Of a DNA stretch of 30,869 bases, positions 8,336 to 16,093 are shown one piece after another. The stretch's first letter is position 1. Every line of letters starts with the position of its first letter. The translations under genes were made by a program, and so were the position numbers. This stretch comes from Ruminococcaceae bacterium UBA6845 (lineage in GTDB: Bacteria > Bacillota > Clostridia > Oscillospirales > Acutalibacteraceae). Below the pieces are notes generated by a model. The model was not told where the DNA came from. It saw only the letters and a program-made list of their open reading frames with translations, and did no database searches. The stretch covers positions 1 through 30,869 of the forward strand of contig DKDP01000046.1 of the NCBI GenBank assembly GCA_002449395.1, in the 5' to 3' direction.

Positions 8336-8652
8336 AAGAGCTGAAAGAAAAATTGGATCTTACACTGCTCTGCGGTGATGATCTTGAACGCAAGGTTACA
8401 GGCTGTTACTGCGGTGATCTTCTGAGCTGGGTTATGTCAAGGGCTCAGGAGGGCGATGTATGGCTCACCGTTATGGGCAATGTCAACTCAATCGGTGTGG
8501 CAGTGCTTGCCGACGTTGCGTGCATTGTTTTGACGGAGAATGCCGCACTCGATGACGACGCTCTGAAAAGAGCCGAGCAGAACGGCGTAGTTATTCTCAG
8601 AACACCGAAAAATACGTATCAGACTGCCGCCGAGATTTCAAGGCTGATTTGA
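8326..8652 (+). CDS. DRTGG-domain protein (second copy)
   Basis: The product is 108 residues and parallels the first DRTGG protein in length and layout: MDLKELKEKLDLTLLCGDDLERKVTG matches the MTVKEII..GEDLLDREVFTA opening of the first copy, followed by VWLTVMG, CIVLTEN and VVILRTP strand regions. The start overlaps the last 10 nt of the hydrogenase-like gene, so translation is coupled. Having two divergent copies in one operon suggests a heteromeric or two-input sensor, which is inference. It has no catalytic motif that I can see. Confidence 0.8.
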   Translation: MDLKELKEKLDLTLLCGDDLERKVTGCYCGDLLSWVMSRAQEGDVWLTVMGNVNSIGVAVLADVACIVLTENAALDDDALKRAEQNGVVILRTPKNTYQTAAEISRLI

Positions 8653-8653
8653 T

Positions 8654-9370
8654 ATGAAGCTGTATTACGATTTTCATCTCCACTCGTGTCTCTCGCCGTG
8701 CGGAGATAACGATATGACGCCGTATAACTTAGTCAATATGGCGAAGATTCTCGGGCTTGACGCAATCGCACTGACGGATCACAATACCGCCCAAAACTGC
8801 CGTGCGGCAATGGAGGTCGGCAAGAGCATAGGTGTTACGGTCATTCCCGGGATGGAGCTTTGTACCTCGGAGGAAGTTCACGTGGTCTGCTTTTTTGACG
8901 AGCTGAAAAATGCCGAGAGCTTTTCGGACTACGTGCTGTCAACCGTTCCGTCCGTGAAAAACCGACCCGAAATTTTCGGCGATCAGCTCATTATGGATGC
9001 AGAGGACGGTATAATCGGAACTCAGGAGCTGTTGCTGACAACGGCGAGCGGAATAAGCGCAGACAATGTTGTAAAGACCGTCGGAGAATACGGCGGATTC
9101 TGTTATCCCGCACACATTGACAGGAGCTCGTACAGCATAATTTCAAACCTCGGTATGATCACGCCCGAAATGAATTTCACTGCGGTGGAAATGACGGAGA
9201 ATGCCGACCGTGACGAATATGAGGCAAAGCACCCGATAATAAAAAATATGCCTGTGTATGTCAGCTCCGACGCACATTACCTTGAGAATATGAGAGAGGC
9301 AAGCCACACGTTAGAAGCCGAAGAAAATTCAATAAAAGCGATATTGAACGCAATGAAAAACAGCCGTTGA
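8654..9370 (+). CDS. PHP-domain metal-dependent phosphoesterase
   Basis: The product is 238 residues. The PHP metal motifs are visible: FHLHS (His8, His10), LTDHNT (Asp42, His43), Glu68 in GMELCT, His76 in EVHVV, a later CYPAHIDRSS and the C-terminal SSDAHYL. Family members hydrolyse phosphoesters such as histidinol phosphate or nucleotides using two or three metal ions; the substrate here is unknown. It begins one base after the stop of the second DRTGG gene, so it is the last gene of the same unit and may be its output enzyme. A strong terminator starts inside its last codons. Confidence 0.88.
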   Translation: MKLYYDFHLHSCLSPCGDNDMTPYNLVNMAKILGLDAIALTDHNTAQNCRAAMEVGKSIGVTVIPGMELCTSEEVHVVCFFDELKNAESFSDYVLSTVPSVKNRPEIFGDQLIMDAEDGIIGTQELLLTTASGISADNVVKTVGEYGGFCYPAHIDRSSYSIISNLGMITPEMNFTAVEMTENADRDEYEAKHPIIKNMPVYVSSDAHYLENMREASHTLEAEENSIKAILNAMKNSR

Positions 9371-9390
9371 GGACGAATCCTCAGCGGCTG
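9361..9390. terminator. bidirectional terminator between PHP and flavodoxin genes
   Basis: Stem cagccgttgagga (9361-9373) / tcctcagcggctg (9378-9390) with a CGAA tetraloop, 13 bp including one G-U pair. Plus-strand tail is TTGCTTATTTG; minus-strand tail is TTTTTCATTG. It overlaps the PHP stop codon and ends 4 nt from the converging flavodoxin stop. Confidence 0.88.
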
Positions 9391-9394
9391 TTGC

Positions 9395-9934
9395 TTATTT
9401 GATCTTTGCGCCTGTTTCATAGGCCTTTTTGAGAGCGGGATGACCTGTGATTTCGCCGGGGTCATTAACTCCGCCTGCGAATACTGTTCCTGCAAGGCGG
9501 CATTTTTCATAGCACACGATCCAACCCTCAAGTCCGTGAATCGCACGCTCGTCAACGTCGTCATCCTCGGCGGCAGTTGAGAGAAGATAAATATCCCTGA
9601 AATGATAGTCGCTCGAATACAGCGAATTGGCACGGTCAAGCAATGTTTTCATCTGACCGCTCATTTCGTAATAATAAATAGGCGTTGAAAAAACAATGAC
9701 GTCCGCCAATCTCATTTTTTCGGTCAGCTCAATTGCGTCGTCGTTTATAACGCAGTGACCGAGCTTCTGGCAGGCGAGACAGCCCTTGCAGAATGCAATA
9801 CTTTTGCCCGCAAGCGTAACTGTTTCAACATCATTGCCGGATGCGGCAGCGCCGTCTGCGAACGCTTTGGCAAGTGCCTCGGAATTGCTGTTCTTACGTA
9901 AGCTGGTGTTGATTATCAAAACTTTTTTCGACAT
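9395..9934 (-). CDS. flavodoxin-family NAD(P)H oxidoreductase, Isf-like cysteine motif
   Basis: The product is 179 residues with a flavodoxin-like fold: VLIINTSLRKNSNS (5-18) for FMN phosphate binding and VIVFSTPIYYYEMSGQMKTLLDR for the flavin loop. Cys49, Cys52, Cys55 and Cys61 form CX2CX2CX5C, the compact spacing known from iron-sulfur flavoproteins of methanogens; many bacterial relatives carry these cysteines without a proven cluster. It is likely a cytoplasmic FMN-dependent reductase for quinone, disulfide or electrophile detoxification. It is divergent from a MerR regulator and its promoter carries a MerR-type operator in a 19-bp spacer, so it is very probably the regulator's target. 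Confidence 0.85.
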   Translation of the reverse strand: MSKKVLIINTSLRKNSNSEALAKAFADGAAASGNDVETVTLAGKSIAFCKGCLACQKLGHCVINDDAIELTEKMRLADVIVFSTPIYYYEMSGQMKTLLDRANSLYSSDYHFRDIYLLSTAAEDDDVDERAIHGLEGWIVCYEKCRLAGTVFAGGVNDPGEITGHPALKKAYETGAKIK

Positions 9935-9960
9935 AATACATCCCTTCCTGTCTTTTTATA

Positions 9961-9989
9961 TTGACATATGTTTTTCTTTGCTGTATACT
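9961..9989 (+). promoter_or_regulatory. merR-family gene promoter
   Basis: TTGACA (9961-9966), 17-nt spacer, TATACT (9984-9989): a near-consensus constitutive promoter. The start point near 9996 falls just before the operator at 9999-10018, so the regulator bound there would also repress its own gene. Confidence 0.7.
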
Positions 9990-9990
9990 T

Positions 9991-10021
9991 ATAATATCAC
10001 CTAAAGTTAACTTTAGGTCAA
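9991..10021 (-). promoter_or_regulatory. MerR-type promoter of the flavodoxin gene, 19-bp spacer
   Basis: On the minus strand TTGACC (10021-10016) and TATTAT (9996-9991) are separated by exactly 19 bp. Over-long 19-20 bp spacers are the hallmark of promoters that MerR proteins activate by DNA distortion. The dyad operator fills this spacer. Confidence 0.8.
9999..10018. promoter_or_regulatory. MerR-family operator dyad
   Basis: The perfect 20-bp palindrome acctaaagtt / aactttaggt lies between the two divergent genes and within the 19-bp-spaced promoter. Confidence 0.82.
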
Positions 10022-10051
10022 GTCTTTTTTGAAAAAATGTGAGGTAATTTT

Positions 10052-10492
10052 ATGTATAGTATCGGTCAGGTATCGGAAAAGTTCAGTATGCCTGTTTCAA
10101 CACTGCGTTATTATGACAAGGAGGGGCTTTTTCCGCATATGGAGCGCTCGTCGGGAATCCGTCAGTTCAGCGACCGTGAGCTGGAGGCTTTGCATATAAT
10201 AGAGTGCTTGAAAAAGTCGGGCTTGGAGATCAAGGATATAAAGCAGTTTATGGTTTGGTGCACCGAGGGTAGCAGTACCTATCCTCAGCGCCACGAGCTT
10301 TTTGTTAGGCAAAAGGAAAGCCTGGAGGCGGAGATGGAACGCTTGCAGAAAACTCACGCTATGCTCCAATTCAAGTGCTGGTATTATGAGCAGGCGATGA
10401 AAGACGGCAACGAGGATCGGCTCAAGGCTATGATTCCCGACAAATTACCGCTCGAGATTCAGGAACTGTATAACTACGCCCACAGCGAATAA
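10052..10492 (+). CDS. MerR-family transcriptional regulator
   Basis: The product is 146 residues. The winged-helix DNA-binding region is at the N-terminus (YSIGQVSEKFSMP, STLRYYDKEGLFP, RQFSDRELEAL), followed by an amphipathic dimerisation helix (about 85-115, QKESLEAEMERLQ). Cys52 in IIECLKK sits where AdhR/NmlR-type regulators carry the single conserved cysteine that reacts with aldehydes; Cys70 and Cys109 are also present. No metal-binding CxxC loop is seen at the C-terminus. It likely senses an electrophile or thiol stress and activates the divergent flavodoxin gene. GAGGT lies 8 nt before the ATG. Confidence 0.88.
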   Translation: MYSIGQVSEKFSMPVSTLRYYDKEGLFPHMERSSGIRQFSDRELEALHIIECLKKSGLEIKDIKQFMVWCTEGSSTYPQRHELFVRQKESLEAEMERLQKTHAMLQFKCWYYEQAMKDGNEDRLKAMIPDKLPLEIQELYNYAHSE

Positions 10493-10499
10493 AAATTAA

Positions 10500-10540
10500 G
10501 GACTGTCGTATTACGAATAAATGCGGCAGTCCTGTTTATT
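10500..10540. terminator. bidirectional terminator after the MerR gene
   Basis: Stem ggactgtcgtatt / aatgcggcagtcc with G-U pairs (10500-10532), followed on plus by TGTTTATTTTATTT. It separates converging genes and starts 7 nt past the regulator stop codon. Confidence 0.75.
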
Positions 10541-11710
10541 TTATTTGTTCTTGTAGCCTTTCAAAAATTCATCAACATCAAAATTTTTATCTTCTTTTTT
10601 TGCTGTCGGCTGAACCTGAACAGGCGGTCGGTAATGATGATGCGGCTTTCCGAAATCCTTGAGAAAATTGTCAATCTCCGTCTCCGACATATCCCCGTTG
10701 TGGGATTTTTTGTCGCTATCGGCAGAGTTCTCACGAACAATGTCTTTGAACCGTTCGGGACTTATTTCCTCGGCGTCGCTGATTATTTCAGCGGAATAAC
10801 CCTTTTCTTCCTCAGTCTTTTTGGTGTCCTTTTCGGCGGTAGCGGCGGTTTCCGATACGACCGATGACTTTGCCATCGATTTTTTATAGTAAATATAAAC
10901 AAGGGCGAGCGAGATGAGCTGAGTACAAAGCATATGGATCATAAACAGCCACTTTGTACTCTGATCGACAACACGCACGCTGTTGGCAAGAAAAACATAA
11001 AGGAAGTTATCGACGATCGAAATATATGTTGTTCCGCTCGCCTTGGCGAGAAGTCCCCATTTAATTCCCGTGATAAATTCGTGAACAATGTAGAAAAGAA
11101 CGACGAAAAGCGCAAGATCAACAATTTCTTTGCTGTAATAGTTTTTCGCAAAGTTTCTGATCAGCTTCGGCAGGATGAAGGTCATATAAAGCAGAGCCTG
11201 AAAAATATTTGCGCTCTTGAATACCGTCAGTTTTTCGAGCTTGTGGATGAGAAGCCCACGGAAAAACATTTCCTTAAAGCAAGCCGCAAAAAGAGTTGTC
11301 AGAATGTAAACCGTGATACAGAAAGCGGGCGTCAGATAGCCCTCGGTTCTTACATAGCTCAGGCTCGGCGGACTGAATCTCAGATCAATAGCCGAGGGAT
11401 TGGAGAGCTTAAAAACGATCAGCTCAACCGCCGAAACAATCAAAAGCGGAACAACGGAAAAGAATGTTCCGTATTTTACCGCCGCAATGAAATTTTCTTT
11501 TTTCTTGCTTATACCGAAGTTTTTAAGGTGCTCTTTCTTAAACAGCAGGGTCATAAAAAGCACGACGAAGCTGATGAAACGTGCATAGAAATTATCGCCG
11601 AGAACCGTAAGGTCGGATTTCAAGAAGAAAACATCCAGACAGTAGATTATCAGCATTATAAAGTAAAGTGTTAACAGATTGGGCAAAGCCTTTCCCTTGG
11701 GATCGCTCAT
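10541..11710 (-). CDS. CPBP (CAAX-protease-like) membrane protein with degenerate active site and charged tail
   Basis: The product is 389 residues. About eight hydrophobic segments fill residues 10-275. The helix LTTLFAACFKEMFFRGLLIH (138-156) occupies the place of the CPBP motif EExxxR, but the first Glu is Lys146. The motif-2 histidine expected in the next helix is absent (NIFQALLYMTF), and the later H..N site reads SIVDNFLYV. The fold is therefore recognisable while the metalloprotease site looks lost. Residues 276-389 form a soluble acidic/basic tail with two similar short motifs, TEIDNFLKDFG (344-354) and FDVDEFLKGYK (377-387), probably docking peptides. GAGGA precedes the ATG, and its promoter lies inside the upstream gene. 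Confidence 0.65.
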   Translation of the reverse strand: MSDPKGKALPNLLTLYFIMLIIYCLDVFFLKSDLTVLGDNFYARFISFVVLFMTLLFKKEHLKNFGISKKKENFIAAVKYGTFFSVVPLLIVSAVELIVFKLSNPSAIDLRFSPPSLSYVRTEGYLTPAFCITVYILTTLFAACFKEMFFRGLLIHKLEKLTVFKSANIFQALLYMTFILPKLIRNFAKNYYSKEIVDLALFVVLFYIVHEFITGIKWGLLAKASGTTYISIVDNFLYVFLANSVRVVDQSTKWLFMIHMLCTQLISLALVYIYYKKSMAKSSVVSETAATAEKDTKKTEEEKGYSAEIISDAEEISPERFKDIVRENSADSDKKSHNGDMSETEIDNFLKDFGKPHHHYRPPVQVQPTAKKEDKNFDVDEFLKGYKNK

Positions 11711-11741
11711 CGTGTCACATCCTCAATAAAAAATACGTCTA

Positions 11742-11770
11742 ATTATACCACGGATCAGTCGGTATCGCAA
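11742..11770 (-). promoter_or_regulatory. promoter of the CPBP-like gene
   Basis: On the minus strand TTGCGA (11770-11765), a 17-nt spacer and TATAAT (11747-11742). The -35 lies inside the 3' end of the FkbM gene. Confidence 0.6.
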
Positions 11771-12819
11771 TAAAAATTTGATTCCCACGCCGGGATGTAG
11801 GGATGATGCACAAAGTGAAAACGGTAGTCGGGGCAGATGCGGTGCACCGTCTGCGGAATAATGAACATATCGCTGTTGCGGTGATATGCGCAGATATACA
11901 GTCTCGGTCTGTAACGGCGTATAGTATTTTCTGCGCCGAGAAGAGCCTTTTCTTCACTGCCCTCAATATCCATTTTAAGAATTGTTATTTCCCTGCCGCC
12001 GAGAATATTATCGACGCTGTCGGCAGGAACTTCGATTTTTCCGTTTGCGGAGAGCTTGGAGTTTCTGCCTTTTTTCTTTTCGAAAAAGAGCGTTTCTTTT
12101 TTATCCCACGCGGCGAGGTTGAGGGTCTCGATGTTATCGACCTTTTCGGTGTTTGCGGTCAGCTTCTTATAATTTTTTTCGTCCGCCTCAACGGCGTAAA
12201 TTTTTCGATATTTATTGTTCGATGCGGAAAGAAATTCTCTCACCGTATCGCCGTCGTAAGCGCCGAGATCCATAAAAATTTCATCCGAACCGACGTGAAG
12301 AAATCCCGAATAAATCTCATCTTTTTTCTTTTCGCATTTAAAAAGATACTCGGTTTTTCCGCTGACCTTGAAATTGAGAATGTCAACAAAACTTTTTCTC
12401 GATTCATCGTCCGAAAGAAGAGAGTAGGCAAGGTCAAATTCTTTGTCGTGCTCTTCGACATATTCCCGTGAAAAAATTCCGTCGCCGACAACAGGGACGT
12501 CGGGGAAATAAAGAGTGTGTTCCTGCGAAAGCTCACGAACTCTGTCAAGCATTTTTTCGTCGTGAACCGCAAACGCCATAACGATCACAAAGTCGTCGTA
12601 TTTTTCGCAAACCTGAGAATATTTCAAAACGGTTTTTCCGTGAAAGGAATGGCCTCGGACAAACTCGTCGCTTGCAAATACGTCGGCAAAATTCACACCT
12701 ATGCTTTCGAGCTTTTCGATGATCATATCGGCTCCGTTCCCCATACCGTAAATCACAATCGGGAGTGCCGTCTCTTTTAATGAATCCCAGACATTTTTTT
12801 CGTATATTTTTTCGATCAT
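11755..12819 (-). CDS. FkbM-family methyltransferase with N-terminal Rossmann-like region
   Basis: The product is 354 residues. Residues 20-60 (PIVIYGMGNGADMIIEKL, VFASDEFVRG, FHGKTVL) look like the nucleotide-binding lobe found in PglD/sugar-sensing proteins. From about 178 the SAM-dependent methyltransferase domain appears: FMDLGAYDGDTVREF (182-196), YAVEADEKN (208-216) and the FkbM signature ILKMDIEGSEEKAL (280-293). FkbM enzymes are O-methyltransferases often linked to polysaccharide or glycan modification. The divergent neighbours (a glycosidase-like protein and a family 2 glycosyltransferase) fit a glycan role. The ribosome site is weak and its promoter overlaps that of the divergent operon. 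Confidence 0.85.
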   Translation of the reverse strand: MIEKIYEKNVWDSLKETALPIVIYGMGNGADMIIEKLESIGVNFADVFASDEFVRGHSFHGKTVLKYSQVCEKYDDFVIVMAFAVHDEKMLDRVRELSQEHTLYFPDVPVVGDGIFSREYVEEHDKEFDLAYSLLSDDESRKSFVDILNFKVSGKTEYLFKCEKKKDEIYSGFLHVGSDEIFMDLGAYDGDTVREFLSASNNKYRKIYAVEADEKNYKKLTANTEKVDNIETLNLAAWDKKETLFFEKKKGRNSKLSANGKIEVPADSVDNILGGREITILKMDIEGSEEKALLGAENTIRRYRPRLYICAYHRNSDMFIIPQTVHRICPDYRFHFVHHPYIPAWESNFYCDTD

Positions 12820-12836
12820 TATTTCATCGCTTTCTA

Positions 12837-12866
12837 TTGCTTAATCGGCTGAGTTTATGATATACT
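12837..12866 (+). promoter_or_regulatory. promoter of the glycosidase-like/GT2 operon
   Basis: TTGCTT (12837-12842), 18-nt spacer, TATACT (12861-12866). The start point would be near 12873, only about 25 nt before the TTG start codon. Confidence 0.6.
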
Positions 12867-12885
12867 AAATTGAAAAAATAATCAA
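12857..12885 (-). promoter_or_regulatory. promoter of the FkbM gene, overlapping the divergent promoter
   Basis: On the minus strand TTGATT (12885-12880), 17-nt spacer, TATCAT (12862-12857). Its -10 shares bases 12861-12862 with the -10 of the opposite promoter, so the two cannot easily be occupied by polymerase at once. Confidence 0.5.
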
Positions 12886-12897
12886 GGCTGTGATGAA

Positions 12898-15087
12898 TTG
12901 AATTATAATTTTTGCGATTTAATAATTGTTGCCGACGGCGAAAAAGCAGAATTTGCCGCCGAGCTTTTCGGTGAAGAAATTGAAATCAGGACAGGGAAAA
13001 AGCCACCGATTCTCAAAGAAAAAAACGGCGGCCGCTATGTCGAATTGAGACTTGCCGACGTGAGCGAAAGCGAGGATTTTTCCGTTCGGCAGGACGGCGA
13101 AAAAATAACGGTCACCGCACACCGACTGCGCAGCCTTATCTACGGCTATTCTCTCTTTCTCAGGAAGTGTATTGTGCGTGACGGCGAGCTTGTGCTGACT
13201 AAGGACATCAGCGGCGATTATTCCCCTTATATGCCGATAAGAGGTCATCAGCTCAGCTACACCGATATGAACAACACATACGAAACGTGGGATGACAAAC
13301 AGTATGAAAGATATATCCGTGATCTTATGATGTTCGGCACGAACACGGTTGAGGCGTGTCTCGGCGACGATGAGAAGCACACGGAGCTTATGAAATACAG
13401 CTTTGAAGAGATCACAAAAATCAAGTCGCAAATTTGTGAAAAGCTCGATATAGATTTCTCAATTTTTTGCCCGTACACAAAGAGACTTTCGGATGAGGAA
13501 AGCAGCGATTATTTCTGCGGCTGTTGTCACGGAATACCGAAATTTAACTTTTATTTTCCGCCGGGAGGGGATCCCGGAGATTTGCAGGCGGAGGAGTTTT
13601 TTGCCCGCTGTAAAAAGGTCAAGAGCGACCTGCAAAAGGAATTTCCGAACGTTCAGCTTTGGCCGTCGGCGCAGGCTCCGCATCAGTATGCCGACTGGGG
13701 CGAACGATTTATAAAGGAAATGTCAAAAATGCCCGAGGAAATTGACGGGCTTATCTACGGCCCGAATCATCCTTTTACGCTTGATGAGATGCGCCGTTCG
13801 ATTGACACTAAATATCCGATCAGATATTACCCCGATATATGTCACAATGTCCGCTGTGAAATTCCCGTGCACTTTGACCGTGACGACTGGCACTATGCCT
13901 ATGCCGCAACGCTCAGCCGAGAGGCGGTCAATCCGAGACCGAGCGAGTACAGACTGATTCACCGACTGACGAAACAGTATGTCTGCGGAAGTGTATCCTA
14001 TTCCGAGGGAGTCAACGACGATGTGAACAAATTCGTTTTCGGTGCTCTCGATTTTGATCCCGACTCTCAGCTTCGTGAAATTCTCAGGGATTATGCACGT
14101 TCATTCTTCTCGGGTGAGGATACCGAAAAAATTGTTGATGTGATTTTCGGAATGGAGCAGAGCTGGAACGGCGATCCTGCCGAAAACCCGTCGGTTGAAA
14201 ATGTTTATAACACGCTTATCGGTATGAAAACCGACAGGCTGATGAATAACTGGCGCTATGTTCTTTTCCTTTTCAGAGCGAGCTGTGACAAGATTGTCCG
14301 TGACCGAAGAATTTTTGAGCTTGATTTGATTGACAACGCAAAAACTCAGATAAGAAAGGGAAATGTTGAGCTTGCCCAGGAAATTCTTTCGACGGATTTT
14401 GACGACGAATACAAAAAACTGCGTGCGGGATTATTCTCACTTGCCGAAAGACTTTTTGATCTCATCGGTATGCAGCTTGATGTTGAACACTTCGGCGGAA
14501 TGAATGTTGAGAGAGGCTGTGTCCTTGACACGATAGATATGCCGATCACCGACAGGCAGTATCTTCTCAATCGGGTCAAAAGCCATCCCGACAGGGATTA
14601 TCTTGTCGATATAATCAACCGAAACAGCGTCGAAAAGGACGAATATTATTTCTCCTTTGCCGAGCACGGTTTTGAGGTCTGCGGCAGGCAAAAGGGCGAA
14701 TTTTATATGAACTTCCGTGGCGATGATAATGCCGATGCGGCTCTCCCGATGTGTATGACAAAGGTATACGATCACTTTAACTTTAGCTGTAAGGCTGCGG
14801 GTCTCACGGGCGGAGACTATGAACTGAGGATAACATATAAATCACGTCCGAATGATAAAATTATCCATCATAAGCTCACGGTGAACGGCAATGTTATCCA
14901 CGACGGGGCGCAGTTCGGCGGTCGGCGTGATGAGGATTACGAAAAGAAATTCCTTGCCGACGGATACCTGAGCATCGTCTATGACGTACCGAAGGAGTAT
15001 TTACAGAACGGCTGTGCCGAGCTTGAGATAACCGAACCGCTCGACGGCTTTATGATCAGCGAGTTCCGCTTTACGAAAAAGAGGTGA
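12898..15087 (+). CDS. large cytoplasmic glycosidase-like protein
   Basis: The product is 729 residues and starts with TTG: the only upstream ATG, at 12893, is followed at once by a stop in its own frame, and the N-terminal fold begins immediately. Residues 6-100 (DLIIVADGEKAEFAAELFG, YVELRLAD, KITVTAHRLRSLIYG) resemble the alpha/beta N-terminal domain that precedes GH20 and alpha-glucuronidase barrels. A barrel-like region begins at PIRGHQLSYTDMNNTYETW (about 113-131) and FGTNTVEACLGDD, continuing to about 420; a helical part and a C-terminal beta domain follow. No signal peptide is present, so it would act inside the cell. The exact family and catalytic residues are not established. It lies 4 nt before a glycosyltransferase gene. 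Confidence 0.6.
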   Translation: MNYNFCDLIIVADGEKAEFAAELFGEEIEIRTGKKPPILKEKNGGRYVELRLADVSESEDFSVRQDGEKITVTAHRLRSLIYGYSLFLRKCIVRDGELVLTKDISGDYSPYMPIRGHQLSYTDMNNTYETWDDKQYERYIRDLMMFGTNTVEACLGDDEKHTELMKYSFEEITKIKSQICEKLDIDFSIFCPYTKRLSDEESSDYFCGCCHGIPKFNFYFPPGGDPGDLQAEEFFARCKKVKSDLQKEFPNVQLWPSAQAPHQYADWGERFIKEMSKMPEEIDGLIYGPNHPFTLDEMRRSIDTKYPIRYYPDICHNVRCEIPVHFDRDDWHYAYAATLSREAVNPRPSEYRLIHRLTKQYVCGSVSYSEGVNDDVNKFVFGALDFDPDSQLREILRDYARSFFSGEDTEKIVDVIFGMEQSWNGDPAENPSVENVYNTLIGMKTDRLMNNWRYVLFLFRASCDKIVRDRRIFELDLIDNAKTQIRKGNVELAQEILSTDFDDEYKKLRAGLFSLAERLFDLIGMQLDVEHFGGMNVERGCVLDTIDMPITDRQYLLNRVKSHPDRDYLVDIINRNSVEKDEYYFSFAEHGFEVCGRQKGEFYMNFRGDDNADAALPMCMTKVYDHFNFSCKAAGLTGGDYELRITYKSRPNDKIIHHKLTVNGNVIHDGAQFGGRRDEDYEKKFLADGYLSIVYDVPKEYLQNGCAELEITEPLDGFMISEFRFTKKR

Positions 15088-15091
15088 TCCG

Positions 15092-16093
15092 ATGCCAAAA
15101 TACAGCGTGCTTGTAACGGTATACAACAGCGAAAAATTTTTGGCTGAATGTCTCGGCTCGATTCTCGGTCAGACCTACGGCGATTTTGAGGTTGTTGTTG
15201 TCGATGACGGATCGACCGATTCAAGCGGAAAAATCTGCGATGAATTTGCCGCAAGGGACAGCCGAATAAAGGTCGTTCACAAGATGAATGAGGGCGTTAA
15301 TATTGCCCGCAAAACCGCTTTTGAAAATTCGGTGGGTGAATATATTTTTACTGTTGACGGCGACGATATTGTTGATGCCGATATGATAGAAACCGTTGAC
15401 GGAATCCTCAAAAAAGACAATTATGATCTTGTGATGTTTGATCTCTTGATTTTTGACAACGAAACGGGAGAGATAACCGTTAAAAAGGCGGCGGAGCAAA
15501 GCCGATTATATGACAGAAAAAACAAAAAGGAGCTTTACCTGATTCTCCTCAACAGATGTATAAATTCGCTCTGCACAAAATGCTGTCGAAGAGAAATATA
15601 CGGCAAGGCATTTGATTATAAAAACTATCTCGCAATGTGCCACGGCGAGGATTGGTTTCAGTCGGCGGTACAGGTCTGTGAAATGGAAAAAGGCTATTAC
15701 CTGCAACGCCCGATGTACCGCTACCGCAATATCGGAACAAGTCTTTCGCACAGCTACGACCTTGATTCGTTCCGCCTTAATTCTGCGTCCATTTTTGATG
15801 TTAAAGATATGATCGCCGGGGACGGATATTTCGATTCGGAAGTCGGGGCGATGTGGAAAGCCTATGCGAGAAAGGTGGTAAATACACTTTTGCTTGCAAT
15901 TTCGGATTCCGATATGAGCCTGAAAGAAAAAATCGGCACGGTCAAATCAGTGACCGATACCGATATTTATGGGATAGCCGTCAGCGATGATGCCGATTAC
16001 GGCTCGTCGAAGATGACTGTATTGAAATTCCGACTGTTAAAGCACGGAATGTATAAACTCCTTTTCACCTTGATGAAAAGGAGAAATTCCTGA
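15092..16093 (+). CDS. glycosyltransferase family 2
   Basis: The product is 333 residues. The GT-A fold motifs are clear: YSVLVTVYNSEKFLAECLGS (4-23), VVVVDDGSTDSSG (35-47) and the metal-binding DGDD (about 90-93, FTVDGDDIVDADM). The later HGEDW (about 185) matches the acidic catalytic loop of EpsJ/WcaA-like enzymes. It transfers sugar from a nucleotide donor to a growing glycan at the cytoplasmic face; donor unknown. Ribosome site GAGGTGAT lies inside the end of the preceding gene. The gene ends exactly where the converging MATE gene ends; an imperfect terminator-like inverted repeat (16058-16083, ctccttttca/tgaaaaggag) sits inside its last codons but lacks a good U-tract. Confidence 0.9.
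   Translation: MPKYSVLVTVYNSEKFLAECLGSILGQTYGDFEVVVVDDGSTDSSGKICDEFAARDSRIKVVHKMNEGVNIARKTAFENSVGEYIFTVDGDDIVDADMIETVDGILKKDNYDLVMFDLLIFDNETGEITVKKAAEQSRLYDRKNKKELYLILLNRCINSLCTKCCRREIYGKAFDYKNYLAMCHGEDWFQSAVQVCEMEKGYYLQRPMYRYRNIGTSLSHSYDLDSFRLNSASIFDVKDMIAGDGYFDSEVGAMWKAYARKVVNTLLLAISDSDMSLKEKIGTVKSVTDTDIYGIAVSDDADYGSSKMTVLKFRLLKHGMYKLLFTLMKRRNS

Noticed and set aside
16058..16083. Terminator between the GT2 and MATE genes
   Set aside because: The 10-bp inverted repeat is real but lies in coding sequence and lacks a U-tract in both directions, so I did not call it a terminator.
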